This document shows positions 1 through 8,433 of a stretch of 64,000 nucleotides of DNA, in pieces. Source of the stretch: Candidatus Latescibacterota bacterium (lineage in GTDB: Bacteria > Latescibacterota > UBA2968); assembly GCA_022824945.1 (NCBI GenBank), contig JAJDYX010000003.1, positions 181,478 through 245,477 of the forward strand. The letters run 5' to 3'. Position numbers and translations under genes: made by a program. Positions within the stretch are counted from its first letter, which is position 1. Every line of letters starts with the position of its first letter. A model generated the notes under the pieces. The model was not told the origin of the DNA. It worked only from the letters and a program-made list of their open reading frames with translations, and did no database searches.

Positions 1-1366
1 GGATATAGGGACCCACAATGCGCTCCCAGGCAGGCGAATTGTTGATTAAAAATTCAATCATCATTGTTTCGCCAGATGCATCGTTGGTGAGTTTTCCTTC
101 TTTTACGGACCATCCGGCTGCTTTTAACATTCGTGCGGCCACGCGCAAATTCTGGCGAATATTGCCCGATCCATCTGTTGTGGGTGGTTTGTATTCTGCG
201 ATAAATACTTCTTCGGGGATCTGTCCTCGAAATGCTTGCAGAATTTCGAGTTCCTGCCCCTGGGGCAGTCCCGACGAGGCGAGTTCTGTATTGGAAAAAT
301 AACTCGTCGAACGCGCGTATTGTCCGTAGAATAAATTGGTATTGGTCCATTCAAAATCAAATGCATGGGCGAGTGCGTGTCGCACTTTGGGATCGGCAAA
401 TTTGCTGCGTCGCGTGTTAAACCAGAATCCCTGCATCCCGGTTCCATTTTCGTGCGGGATTAATTCCTTTACCAGTCTGCCTTCAGCTACAGCCGGAATA
501 TCGTACGCGGTTGCCCAGGACTTGGAAGTATTCTGCAAGGTGAAATCAAATTCGCCGCCTTTTTGTGCTTCGGTTGCTACGGTTCTGTCTTTGTAATAAT
601 CGTAGTGAATTACGTCCGGATTATAACGACCCTTTTTTACAGGCAGATCCGCGCCCCAATAATTTTCGATGCGCCGATATGTGATGGATCGCCCGGGGTC
701 ATGTGCTTCAATTTTGTAAGGTCCGCTGCCGAGCGGTGGTTTCAGAGTTGTGTCTTCAAAATTTTTGCCTTCCCAATAGTGTTTGGGCAAGATCGCCATT
801 TGCCCGACAATGAGGGGCAATTCCCGATTGTCTTTTGCTGAAAAAGTGAATTTCACCTGGCGTTCGCCAATCTTTTCAACCTGTTTTATATCCGCGTAAT
901 AATTGCGATAAAAAGGATGGCCTTTGGTTTGAATCGTTTGAAAAGTAAAAACGACATCTTCCGGAGTAATGGGTTTGCCGTCGTGCCAGCGCGCTCCAGA
1001 GCGCAGTGTGAAGAGTGCCCATGAGCGATCGGGCGGCACCTCAATGGACTCTGCGAGCAAACCGTATTCGGAGAAAGGCTCATCCAGCGAGCGCTCTGTC
1101 AATGAATCGTAGATCAAACCCAGCGCATAAGCCGACACGCCTTTGAGAATGAATTGATTCAAGCAATCATAGGTGCCGCTGGCACTCATTTTTACAGTGC
1201 CACCCCTGGGGGCGTTGGGGTTGGCGTACTCAAAATGCTTGAAGTCTGGCCCGTATTTTAAGTCGCCGTACATCGAAATCGCATGCCCTTTGTAATTGGG
1301 CTGATCCGATGCTATGGGTACAGCAACCAATAGACTCAATACCAGCGCGAATAAAATGGTTTTCAT
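1..1366 (-). CDS. YejA-like oligopeptide ABC transporter substrate-binding protein (partial, 3' end outside window)
   Basis: The frame is open from an ATG at 1366 to the left edge, giving the first 455 residues of a protein whose family is usually about 600 long. It starts with a Sec-type signal peptide (MKTILFALVLSLLVAVPIAS). Family-5 solute-binding hallmarks follow: YGLLAESIEVPPD, LRSGARWHDGKPITPEDVVF and a C-terminal stretch with LFYGQYARSTSYFSNTELAS, which is characteristic of the YejA branch (oligopeptide / microcin C uptake) rather than OppA. It should bind peptides in the periplasm and deliver them to a YejBEF-type permease, which would lie beyond the left edge. Family assignment is strong; the ligand is not known. 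Confidence 0.88.
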   Translation of the reverse strand, partial: MKTILFALVLSLLVAVPIASDQPNYKGHAISMYGDLKYGPDFKHFEYANPNAPRGGTVKMSASGTYDCLNQFILKGVSAYALGLIYDSLTERSLDEPFSEYGLLAESIEVPPDRSWALFTLRSGARWHDGKPITPEDVVFTFQTIQTKGHPFYRNYYADIKQVEKIGERQVKFTFSAKDNRELPLIVGQMAILPKHYWEGKNFEDTTLKPPLGSGPYKIEAHDPGRSITYRRIENYWGADLPVKKGRYNPDVIHYDYYKDRTVATEAQKGGEFDFTLQNTSKSWATAYDIPAVAEGRLVKELIPHENGTGMQGFWFNTRRSKFADPKVRHALAHAFDFEWTNTNLFYGQYARSTSYFSNTELASSGLPQGQELEILQAFRGQIPEEVFIAEYKPPTTDGSGNIRQNLRVAARMLKAAGWSVKEGKLTNDASGETMMIEFLINNSPAWERIVGPYI

Positions 1367-1597
1367 AAGCAGGCTCCAGTTGTTAAAATGTTTAAGACAG
1401 TGGGCAGGTACGGTGATGGGCAGACACACAGGCACTCCTCTGCGCCTGTTTTTACGTCTGCCCTTGTGAAGTATGTGGCATTCCCATTCTATTGTCAAGT
1501 GGGCAAACAGGCAGACGTGTGTTTGCTCTTTATGAGACAAACAAAAAAAATGTGATAATACCTGATCACAGGAGACCAGATTTTATCACATTCCACG
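1367..1597. promoter_or_regulatory. Divergent intergenic region with operator-like inverted repeat
   Basis: This 231-base gap separates the divergent yejA-like and birA genes. A perfect 10-base inverted repeat (AATGTGATAA at 1549-1558, TTATCACATT at 1583-1592) lies just before birA with a TGATCA palindrome between its arms. Further left, GGGCAGAC/GTCTGCCC elements recur in both orientations around 1417-1520. The layout suggests regulator binding, but no known regulator is recognised and no clear promoter hexamers stand out. Confidence 0.4.
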
Positions 1598-2356
1598 ATG
1601 CGACCTATTTCTATGAATTTTTTATCCCCTGAATGGCACGATCAACTCGCTTCGACCAATACGCATCTACTCCAACGTTTATCTAAAGGTGAGAGGTTTT
1701 CTTCTGGCTTTGTTCTCGCAGCACGGGAACAGACTGCTGGACGCGGGCGCTATCAGCGTCAATGGATCGCTCGTGCCAATGAGAATTTGACGTTTTCCTT
1801 TCTTCTCATTACAAGAGCCGCATTTTCCCAACTGACTTCTCTGCCTATTGCCATTGCGCTGGGTGTATCGGATGCGCTGAAAACTTATGGCATCAGTGCG
1901 CAAACTAAGTGGCCCAATGATGTTTTGATCGACGGCGCTAAAGTTTGTGGTATGCTCCTAGAGCGCAGCGACCAAAAACAGTCCGATGGTACGGCTATTG
2001 TCGTTGGTATTGGTCTCAACGTGAATATGGATGCGGCGACCGCGGCTCTTATTGACCGTCCCGTTACTTCTATGCGTCTTGAAACGGGACGCGAATACGA
2101 TCTCGAACAGGTGCTCGCGCGAATCCTCACAGCTACTGCTCCGTGGATTGACCGGTGGGAAAGCGAGGGTTTTTCAGCCCTTCGCGCGGCATGGGAACAC
2201 CGATGTATTTATATGGGTGAGGAGATTTCGGTTGGCGAAGGTGATGATGCAAAAACGGGTGTTCTCGCGGGGTTTGGCGACTGTGGTCAGCTTTTGTTGC
2301 GCGGGTCAGATGGTCGGGTGAATGAGATTTGGGCAGGCGATGTCGCAGCGGTTTAG
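1598..2356 (+). CDS. birA: Biotin--[biotin carboxyl-carrier protein] ligase
   Basis: BirA-type ligase of about 250 residues that activates biotin as biotinyl-AMP and transfers it to the lysine of a carrier domain. The biotin-binding motif GRGRYQRQW is near residues 47-55, KWPNDV and GMLLE follow, and VVGIGLNVN marks the catalytic core; the small C-terminal domain is also present. No N-terminal helix-turn-helix is seen, so this is a monofunctional class I enzyme without the repressor function. A second ATG at 1613 is an alternative start. It converges on the biotin-dependent decarboxylase gene that ends at 2405, its likely substrate. Confidence 0.93.
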   Translation: MRPISMNFLSPEWHDQLASTNTHLLQRLSKGERFSSGFVLAAREQTAGRGRYQRQWIARANENLTFSFLLITRAAFSQLTSLPIAIALGVSDALKTYGISAQTKWPNDVLIDGAKVCGMLLERSDQKQSDGTAIVVGIGLNVNMDAATAALIDRPVTSMRLETGREYDLEQVLARILTATAPWIDRWESEGFSALRAAWEHRCIYMGEEISVGEGDDAKTGVLAGFGDCGQLLLRGSDGRVNEIWAGDVAAV

Positions 2357-2404
2357 AGGCTGGGGTGGACTGCTGGTCGCTGAAGGCTTACTTCACACTT
2401 CTTT

Positions 2405-4195
2405 TTATCCCACCATCGCAAGGGTCTGGCCATTGGATACTTGATCGCCGACGTTGACGGGCATTTCGACGACTGTGCCCGCATTTGGAGAGGTGATCTG
2501 GACTTCCATTTTCATGGCTTCCAAAATGAGGATCGCTTCGCCCGCCTGGACTTGATCCCCTGCGTGTTTCAGAATCCGAATGACTTTTCCTGGCATTTGC
2601 GCGCTTACGGGTTCGGCATTGGTGGGTGTTGACGCCTGTGTAGATACTGTATCTTCTATATCCACTGTATAAGCTGTGCCATTTACGGTGGCAATATTGC
2701 CGTCAATTTGCACGCGCACGGCTTTGCCATTGACCTGTAGCTTATATTCTGCTGCGCCGTCGGCAACTGGTACGGGTGCGTCATCCTGCTTTTCGATTTT
2801 CCGCACGCCGATTTCGGCATCGCCTTTCAAGAAATCCATTCCCTTATCGCCGCATGTCGCTACGATAAAGATGTGCTCATCCGTCGCCTCAATTCCCTCG
2901 GCGTCCAACAGTTTTTTCGCGGCATCTCTTCCTTTTTCGGGATCGGCATCATTGCGTTCGAGGGGCGGCTGATCTGTGGGTTCAAGTCCCAGTTGATTTG
3001 ACGCGATTTTTATAACTTCGGGGTCGGGTGGCACAGGGGTTTTGCCAAAATAGCCGAGTACCATTTGCCCATAAGGTTCGGCGATTCTCTGCCAGGGACC
3101 AAACATCACATTGTTAAATGCCTGTTGGAAATAGAATTGCGACACGGGTGTGACAGATGTGCCAAAACCACCCCGCTCCACCACGTCGCCCATGGCTTTG
3201 ATCATGTCGGGATATTTGTCCATGATGCCATTGTCGCGCAACATCTGCGTATTGGCCGTGAGCGCGCCGCCCGGCATCGGACTCCAGGGGATCATGGGTT
3301 CAACTGCCGTGGCTTCTGGCGGCAAAAAGTAATCCGCCATGCATTCTTTAAATACTTCCTCGGCGTCGCGGACTTTCTCTATGTCGATGTCCAGGTCGTA
3401 GTTTGTGCCGCGAAGAGCGTGCCACATGACCAGGATATCGGGCTGGCATGTGCCCCCTGAACACGGTGCCAGCGACAGGTCAATGGCATCGGCTCCCGCT
3501 TCCAGCGCGGCCAGATTGGCCTGCACGCTGATCCCGGCTGTTTCATGGGTGTGAAAGTGGATAAATGTGCCGTCGGGTAGCAGTTGACGCGCCCGTTTAA
3601 TGGTTTCATATACTTTTGCCGGCACGGCTGTACCCGAAGCATCTTTGAAACACACCGAGTGATATGGAATATCGGCGTCTAAAATTTCGCGGAGTGTTTG
3701 TTCATAAAAATCCGCATCGTGTGCTCCGGTGCAGCCGGGTGGCAATTCCATCAATGTCACGCATACTTGATGGTGCAATCCCGCATCTGCGATGCACTGC
3801 CCGCTGTAGATCAAATTGTTGACATCGTTGAGGGCGTCAAAATTGCGGATGGTCGTAATGCCGTGTTTTTTGAATAATTCGGCGTGTAGCTTGATGATGT
3901 CGCTCGACTGCGATTCCAGCCCTACCACATTCACGCCGCGGGCCAGGGTCTGCAAATTGGCCTCTGGTCCTGCGGCTTCGCGGAAGGCATCGGTCATTGC
4001 AAATGCGTCTTCATTGCAATAGAAGTACAGGGATTGAAATCGCGCCCCGCCACCCGCTTCATGATAATCAATTCCAGCTTCGCGTGCGGCCTCTACCGCA
4101 GGTAAAAAGTCGGGTGTGAACACGCGCGCGCCATAAACGGACTGAAAGCCATCGCGAAATGCCGTATTCATAAATATTACTTTTTTCTTTGCCAT
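2405..4195 (-). CDS. oadA: Oxaloacetate decarboxylase alpha subunit / pyruvate carboxylase subunit B-like, biotin-carrying
   Basis: 596-residue carboxyltransferase plus biotin-carrier protein. The N-terminal HMGL-like TIM barrel starts with NTAFRDGFQS (usual form TTLRDAHQS) and keeps FKDASG with the active-site Lys and the HTHETAG metal site. The PYC_OADA domain follows, then a linker, then a C-terminal biotinyl domain with EAMKME, the Lys about 34 residues from the end. The ATG at 4195 is preferred over an upstream in-frame start because GGCGAAGGA precedes it. The gene sits downstream of oadG and oadB, so it most likely removes CO2 from oxaloacetate and passes carboxybiotin to the membrane beta subunit. 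Another 2-oxoacid or acyl-CoA substrate cannot be excluded. Confidence 0.9.
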   Translation of the reverse strand: MAKKKVIFMNTAFRDGFQSVYGARVFTPDFLPAVEAAREAGIDYHEAGGGARFQSLYFYCNEDAFAMTDAFREAAGPEANLQTLARGVNVVGLESQSSDIIKLHAELFKKHGITTIRNFDALNDVNNLIYSGQCIADAGLHHQVCVTLMELPPGCTGAHDADFYEQTLREILDADIPYHSVCFKDASGTAVPAKVYETIKRARQLLPDGTFIHFHTHETAGISVQANLAALEAGADAIDLSLAPCSGGTCQPDILVMWHALRGTNYDLDIDIEKVRDAEEVFKECMADYFLPPEATAVEPMIPWSPMPGGALTANTQMLRDNGIMDKYPDMIKAMGDVVERGGFGTSVTPVSQFYFQQAFNNVMFGPWQRIAEPYGQMVLGYFGKTPVPPDPEVIKIASNQLGLEPTDQPPLERNDADPEKGRDAAKKLLDAEGIEATDEHIFIVATCGDKGMDFLKGDAEIGVRKIEKQDDAPVPVADGAAEYKLQVNGKAVRVQIDGNIATVNGTAYTVDIEDTVSTQASTPTNAEPVSAQMPGKVIRILKHAGDQVQAGEAILILEAMKMEVQITSPNAGTVVEMPVNVGDQVSNGQTLAMVG

Positions 4196-4223
4196 ATTTA
4201 AAATCCTTCGCCAAATGCAGTGC

Positions 4224-5351
4224 CTACTGAACCAGTACCGACCACAAAATCCCCGCGGCAACAGCCGAGCCTATCACGCCGGCCACATTGGGTGCCATGG
4301 CGTGCATCAACAAAAAATTGTGTGCATCTTCTTGTTGCCCCACCATTTGCACGACGCGCGCAGAATCGGGTACTGCCGATACGCCTGCGGCACCTACCAG
4401 GGGATTGATTTTTTCTTTTGTCAACACGTTCATCAACTTCGCAAATAGGACGCCACTGGCCGTAGCCACTGCAAAAGATAGCGCGCCCAGGCCAAAAATC
4501 AAAAGCGAATCAGGGGTCAAAAATGTCTGTGCCTCTGTGCTGGCGCCCACGGAAAAACCGAGTAAGATTGTCACAATATCGACCATTGCCGTGCGTGCGG
4601 ATTCTGCCAATCGGTCTGTGACCATGCTCTCTTTTAGCAAGTTGCCAAAAAACAACATGCCCAGCAGGGTCAATGCGCCCGGTGCAATTAAGGTTGCAAT
4701 TAAGAAGCCAGCTATCGGAAATATGATGCGTTCGCGCTTGGAGGGTTTGCGCGGTTCGGGCATGCGAATCAGGCGCTCGCGTCTTGTGGTGAGCAGTTTC
4801 ATGACCGGCGGCTGAATTACTGGTACGAGTGCCATGTACGAATACGCGGCGATGGCGATTGCACCCAAAAGATGAGGAGCCAATTTAGCCGATAAGAAAA
4901 TTGCCGTCGGTCCATCAGCCCCGCCAATGATTCCGATGGCTCCGGATTCAGATGGTGAGAATCCCATATATAGCGCACCGATTAAGGTCAGGAAGATGCC
5001 CATTTGCGCCGCTGCGCCCAGCATTACCAGTTTGGGATTGGAGAGCAGTGTCGAGAAATCGGTCATTGCGCCAATTCCCAAAAAGATTAGCGGCGGGAAC
5101 AAGCCCGATGTCACGCCGAAGTAAATATAGCGCAAGACACTGCCTTCGTCGTAAACGCCGAGGGCCATGCTCGGTATAGCGGGGATGTTGCCCACGATCA
5201 TGCCAAAACCAATTGGCAGCAACAACAGGGGTTCGTAATCTCTGGTGATCGCCAGGTGGATAAACACAATGCCGATTGCGATCATAACGACATTGCCCAA
5301 ACTCAAGTTGGCAAATCCAGTTGTATTCAAAAAATCGTAAAATATGTCCAT
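4224..5351 (-). CDS. oadB: Na+-translocating decarboxylase beta subunit
   Basis: 375-residue polytopic membrane protein of the OadB/GcdB/MmdB family. It decarboxylates carboxybiotin and couples this to Na+ export. The conserved segment IGIIGGADGPTAIFLSAKLA carries the Asp used in Na+ translocation, and two inverted membrane-domain halves with many hydrophobic helices are evident. AAGG lies six bases before the ATG. It is placed 28 bases upstream of oadA and just downstream of oadG, the standard gene set for a sodium-pumping decarboxylase. Confidence 0.95.
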   Translation of the reverse strand: MDIFYDFLNTTGFANLSLGNVVMIAIGIVFIHLAITRDYEPLLLLPIGFGMIVGNIPAIPSMALGVYDEGSVLRYIYFGVTSGLFPPLIFLGIGAMTDFSTLLSNPKLVMLGAAAQMGIFLTLIGALYMGFSPSESGAIGIIGGADGPTAIFLSAKLAPHLLGAIAIAAYSYMALVPVIQPPVMKLLTTRRERLIRMPEPRKPSKRERIIFPIAGFLIATLIAPGALTLLGMLFFGNLLKESMVTDRLAESARTAMVDIVTILLGFSVGASTEAQTFLTPDSLLIFGLGALSFAVATASGVLFAKLMNVLTKEKINPLVGAAGVSAVPDSARVVQMVGQQEDAHNFLLMHAMAPNVAGVIGSAVAAGILWSVLVQ

Positions 5352-5370
5352 CCGTTACCTTAAAACTGTT

Positions 5371-5646
5371 CTAAACTTTCTGTTTGATTTCGGTACTGCG
5401 CCTCATGTGCATGACAAAACCGATGGCTGCCAGCGCAGAGCCGTCGTCTTCATCCTGTACGGGTACACCATGATGTCCCGCAGATTCGGGAAATTTCTTT
5501 GCTACAACAGCCAATATTTTGGGCAATATTACAATAAATGTACTGATCAATGTCAAAACGCTGAATACAATGATCATTCCGGTCAGCGCAATGCCCAAAC
5601 CCTGACCATCTTCAATATTTTGCACGTTAAAGTTAAAATTGTACAT
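5371..5646 (-). CDS. oadG: Na+-translocating decarboxylase gamma subunit (OadG)
   Basis: 91-residue protein with one N-terminal transmembrane helix (roughly residues 16-42: LGIALTGMIIVFSVLTLIST) and a charged cytosolic tail. This is the size and topology of OadG, which anchors the alpha subunit to the beta subunit. The ATG at 5646 with AGGG eight bases upstream is chosen over an in-frame start at 5679. It is the first gene of the three-gene operon with oadB and oadA. Sequence conservation in this family is low, so the call relies on topology and context. Confidence 0.82.
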   Translation of the reverse strand: MYNFNFNVQNIEDGQGLGIALTGMIIVFSVLTLISTFIVILPKILAVVAKKFPESAGHHGVPVQDEDDGSALAAIGFVMHMRRSTEIKQKV

Positions 5647-5675
5647 AGAAAACCCTAGAGGATGGGGCTTTTTCA

Positions 5676-6017
5676 TCACCGCGCCGTGATTAATTGGTTA
5701 AGGCCGTCAACTATGCGGTCGAGTTCTTGAGCAGAAATCTGTCCTATTTTATTTTCCAATCGCTCAACCGAAAGTGTTCTAATCTGACTGATTTTTATCC
5801 AGGAACGCCGGGGCATTTCTACGCTTGTTATCTCTAAAGTAAAAGGGAACCCTGCACGCTGAGGTATGCCCGTGATAGCCATTGCGATTACTGTGCCTGA
5901 GCGTTCATTAAAATTGTCATCGCTTATAACGACAATCGGTCTGCGACCTGCTTGCTCATGTCCACGAACAGGGTTCAGATCCGCCCAAACAATATCGCCT
6001 CTCAGTATTCGGGCCAT
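5676..6017 (-). CDS. mazF: MazF/PemK-family endoribonuclease toxin
   Basis: 113 residues beginning RGDIVWADLNPVRGHEQAGRRPIVVIS, the canonical first strands of the MazF/PemK fold, with later QIRTLSVERL typical of the family. Such toxins cleave mRNA and are neutralised by a co-encoded antitoxin. The start overlaps the 3' end of the upstream antitoxin gene by 16 bases, the usual arrangement for coupled expression. It directly precedes the oad operon but is probably functionally separate. Confidence 0.92.
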   Translation of the reverse strand: MARILRGDIVWADLNPVRGHEQAGRRPIVVISDDNFNERSGTVIAMAITGIPQRAGFPFTLEITSVEMPRRSWIKISQIRTLSVERLENKIGQISAQELDRIVDGLNQLITAR

Positions 6018-6244
6018 TCCCGCACATCCTCACATAACCCTTCATCTGCCATTTCCTGCTCAAATTGGGGATCTAACTTGACAAGTTCCCTCTCAAAGTC
6101 ATCCCTGTTCGCCTTTCTGAGCTTGTCCTCAACTGCCTCTTGAATAGCTCGGCTACGACTTGAGTAAGGAGCCACCTGCACGAGATGGTCAAGGCGTTTG
6201 AGCAACCCCTCATCCAACGTTATGGTTATTCTCGATGCGCCCAT
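6002..6244 (-). CDS. Ribbon-helix-helix antitoxin (MazE-like/CopG-type)
   Basis: 80 residues; the N-terminal ITITLDEGLLKRLDHLV followed by SSRSRAIQEAVEDKL is a ribbon-helix-helix DNA-binding fold, and the acidic C-terminal tail is typical of the toxin-binding part. GGGAGA precedes the ATG. It overlaps the MazF-like toxin gene, so the pair forms a type II toxin-antitoxin module that probably represses its own promoter. Confidence 0.9.
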   Translation of the reverse strand: MGASRITITLDEGLLKRLDHLVQVAPYSSRSRAIQEAVEDKLRKANRDDFERELVKLDPQFEQEMADEGLCEDVREWPEY

Positions 6245-6369
6245 TTCGTTCTCCCTATGGATGGCGTTAAGGGCAAACCACCATTCACGGACAGTCCCAT
6301 TTCCTCAATCTGTTCAAGTAGCAAAGCACCGGGATGTGTCGCAATTCGATTGCTGGGTACGCGAGCCAT
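6226..6369 (-). pseudogene. HigA/VapI-like antitoxin N-terminal remnant
   Basis: A 47-codon reading frame with a good ribosome site (GGAGCAAAAA before ATG). The product begins MARVPSNRIATHPGALLLEQ and continues IEEMGLSVNG, which matches the start of HigA-type XRE antitoxins (NRxxxHPGxxLxE followed by a GLS helix). It then runs into unrelated residues and stops, overlapping the start of the RHH antitoxin gene by 19 bases. No HigB-like toxin is next to it. Most likely a decayed HigA gene whose promoter and leader now serve the MazEF-like pair. Confidence 0.55.
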
Positions 6370-6390
6370 TTTTTGCTCCAATCCTCAATC

Positions 6391-6414
6391 GTAGTGATTG
6401 TTCAATTTCACTAC
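6391..6414. promoter_or_regulatory. Inverted repeat upstream of toxin-antitoxin module
   Basis: GTAGTGA (6391-6397) and TCACTAC (6408-6414) form a perfect 7-base inverted repeat around a 10-base spacer, 22 bases upstream of the HigA-remnant start. The position suits an autoregulatory operator for the antitoxin locus. Confidence 0.4.
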
Positions 6415-6504
6415 AACTGCACCATAATAAGCAAAGATCGCAAGCCGTAAAAAGTGCAAGAAATAGCGTGGATTGTCAAGGTAAAATAGGGGAAATGGGT
6501 GGAT

Positions 6505-6759
6505 TTACAGAACTATTTGAATACTGCTATGGTGTCTGAGTGCCTCAAAGATATTGAGGCGGTGGGATTCGTTGAGGACGACCATATCCAGGTTTAAGCT
6601 GCGATACTTGCCGTGCCTGCTCTGATTTGAAAAGGTCAGGGTATAATCGCTGTCGCCCACAATTTCTGCAATCGCTCGACGCATGTGTTCTTCTTCGCGG
6701 CCAATGATTTTAAAATTCCATGGACACGGATATTCAATTTCTGATGGTCCTTCGATCAT
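6505..6759 (-). CDS. DUF493 (YbeD-like) family protein
   Basis: 84-residue protein with YPCPWNFKIIGR and SRHGKYRSLNLDMVV, the signature segments of DUF493/YbeD, a small ferredoxin-like fold resembling ACT regulatory domains. Its function is not established. GAAAGGA lies about 10 bases before the ATG. It follows the HEAT-repeat/zinc protein gene with 20 bases between them. Confidence 0.88.
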   Translation of the reverse strand: MIEGPSEIEYPCPWNFKIIGREEEHMRRAIAEIVGDSDYTLTFSNQSRHGKYRSLNLDMVVLNESHRLNIFEALRHHSSIQIVL

Positions 6760-6779
6760 AATAAAAATCCTTTCAGTTC

Positions 6780-7322
6780 TTATTCACACTCTTCACATAC
6801 CAGTGCAAAGCGCATCTGCCCGCTATCGGGTATTTCGGTGTCAAAATCTGTTTTTACCCTGCCGGTTGTTCCGCAAAAATCGCATCGACCAGTCTGATCG
6901 TATTCCGATTGGGCTGCGACCTTGAGCATGGTGCGTTCCTTGTGCGCGTAATTTTCGTTTTCCACCTGTCGCATGAAGTTCAGCACTGTCTTATCGGTTT
7001 CATTTTGACGGGCGCGTTCAAAAATTTCATCCATTCTCGGATCGTCAGGTACGCCGCCATCTTCCAGCGTGTGCCAGGCGCGGGCGCGCACGTTTGGGTC
7101 GGGGTCTTCCATGAGCTTGAATAGCGCGGTCTGTATTTCGGGAACGGGATGCCGCACATGACACGGACATAAATTGGCAGCGGCTTCGTGCCGGTCTGCC
7201 GGGTCGTCGCTCTCTGCCAGTGCGAGATAATGGGGAATATCTTCTCGCCGCAACCGAAGTTCGCCTACCTTTTTTGCTCTTTTCTGGTATTTATTCATTC
7301 CATAGCGTTTCTTTTTTGGCAT
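6780..7322 (-). CDS. HEAT-repeat protein with C-terminal zinc ribbon
   Basis: 180 residues. A lysine-rich start (MPKKKRYGMNKYQKRAKK) leads into one or two HEAT-like helical repeats (around residues 40-110, with DPNVRARAWHTLED). The protein ends in a C-x2-C ... C-x2-C zinc-ribbon-like pair (CDFCG, CEEC). The order suggests a small protein- or nucleic-acid-binding adaptor. GAAGGAGA precedes the ATG. No specific function can be assigned. Confidence 0.7.
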   Translation of the reverse strand: MPKKKRYGMNKYQKRAKKVGELRLRREDIPHYLALAESDDPADRHEAAANLCPCHVRHPVPEIQTALFKLMEDPDPNVRARAWHTLEDGGVPDDPRMDEIFERARQNETDKTVLNFMRQVENENYAHKERTMLKVAAQSEYDQTGRCDFCGTTGRVKTDFDTEIPDSGQMRFALVCEECE

Positions 7323-7398
7323 GATATGTCTCCTTCAAATAAGTGAGCAGATCCTTCTCATCATCTTCTATAAGACGATGTAACCCCCTTTTGAGTTT

Positions 7399-8430
7399 CT
7401 AAACCGGGTCAGCCAGTTCTATGTCGTTTTTCCCGCGGTTTTTTACGCGGTAAAGAGCGGCATCTGCTTGTCGAAACGCGTCTTCTATTGATTTGGGTAC
7501 GCCGTGATAAACCCCAATGGATATCGTGCCTTCTGTGCGTTCATTAACGGCCCGGTTCAAACGGCGGGCGATTGCATAAGCACGCGCTCGCGACGTATTT
7601 TCAACTACTGCAGCAAATTCATCTCCTGCCCACCGCGATAACAAATCCGATGCGCGTAGCATGTCGTTCAGTACCTGCGCCAAATCTACAATAAATCGGT
7701 CGCCCGCATCGTGCCCTTTGCTGTCGTTAATCGCTTTGAGCGAATCGGAATCTATGTAGTAGAGCGCGAGGGGTTTCCCATTGAGATTTGAGCGTCGCAC
7801 CATACGTGTAAATACCGCTTCAAAACCGCGCCGATTGTAAAGGCCTGTCAGAAAATCTGTGCGCGATTCCAATGTCATTCTTTGCACTCGCGCGGCGTTG
7901 ATACGCGCAATTTCTCGAAAAAAGTTCAGGGAAATATCCGTTAAATATAATATATCCTCTGCGGATTTCTCAGTCAACCAGACCACATGCGGGATCGCGT
8001 GTTGTTGCGCCCGGGCGAGTACGCATTGGGCAGTGGAAAAGATCATCTCGGACATTTGGGGATGCAGGCCATAATCTTCGCTCGATATTTTAAGACCACC
8101 GCAAGATACGCGGTGTCCTGTTTGCTCGGCAATCACGGCAGGCAGAGATGATGGGATTTTATGAACACGCGCATCATCGGCATCAAAAAGCACGGCGACT
8201 TTGTCATCTGTTATGTGAAAGCTTTTGGGGGCGGGAATAACAATGGAATTTAGCACTTTAAGCGCTTGTCCCATATTGTCCCCGGGCACCCGATTGGGGG
8301 GATCAATACCAAAAATTAGCAATGCACCAAACTGCCTGCGATATAAAATATCGACGAGTGCGCGTTTCAAATCGGTCGCGCCTGGCAATGCCTTAGTGCC
8401 CATGCTATCTTGAAGTGACAGAGATGCCAT
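7399..8430 (-). CDS. Diguanylate cyclase (GGDEF domain)
   Basis: 343 residues. The C-terminal GGDEF domain (about 190-335) has the opening FLTGLYNRRGF, the metal/substrate segment DSDSLKAINDSKGHDAGD and the active-site AGDEF at 268-272 (an accepted G-to-A variant). RASD at 259-262 forms the product-inhibition I-site at the standard spacing. It should make c-di-GMP. The N-terminal region (about 25-145) has the pattern of a degenerate nucleotidyl-cyclase fold without catalytic residues, possibly a sensor or pseudo-GGDEF domain. No membrane segment is seen. Confidence 0.9.
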   Translation of the reverse strand: MASLSLQDSMGTKALPGATDLKRALVDILYRRQFGALLIFGIDPPNRVPGDNMGQALKVLNSIVIPAPKSFHITDDKVAVLFDADDARVHKIPSSLPAVIAEQTGHRVSCGGLKISSEDYGLHPQMSEMIFSTAQCVLARAQQHAIPHVVWLTEKSAEDILYLTDISLNFFREIARINAARVQRMTLESRTDFLTGLYNRRGFEAVFTRMVRRSNLNGKPLALYYIDSDSLKAINDSKGHDAGDRFIVDLAQVLNDMLRASDLLSRWAGDEFAAVVENTSRARAYAIARRLNRAVNERTEGTISIGVYHGVPKSIEDAFRQADAALYRVKNRGKNDIELADPV

Positions 8431-8433
8431 GAC

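Noticed and set aside
1551..1570. CRP binding site upstream of birA
   Set aside because: TGTGA and TCACA are 10 bases apart rather than 6.
2405..4261. Longer oadA product starting at 4261
   Set aside because: The additional 22 residues are unlike the family and lack a ribosome site; the ATG at 4195 has GGCGAAGGA upstream.
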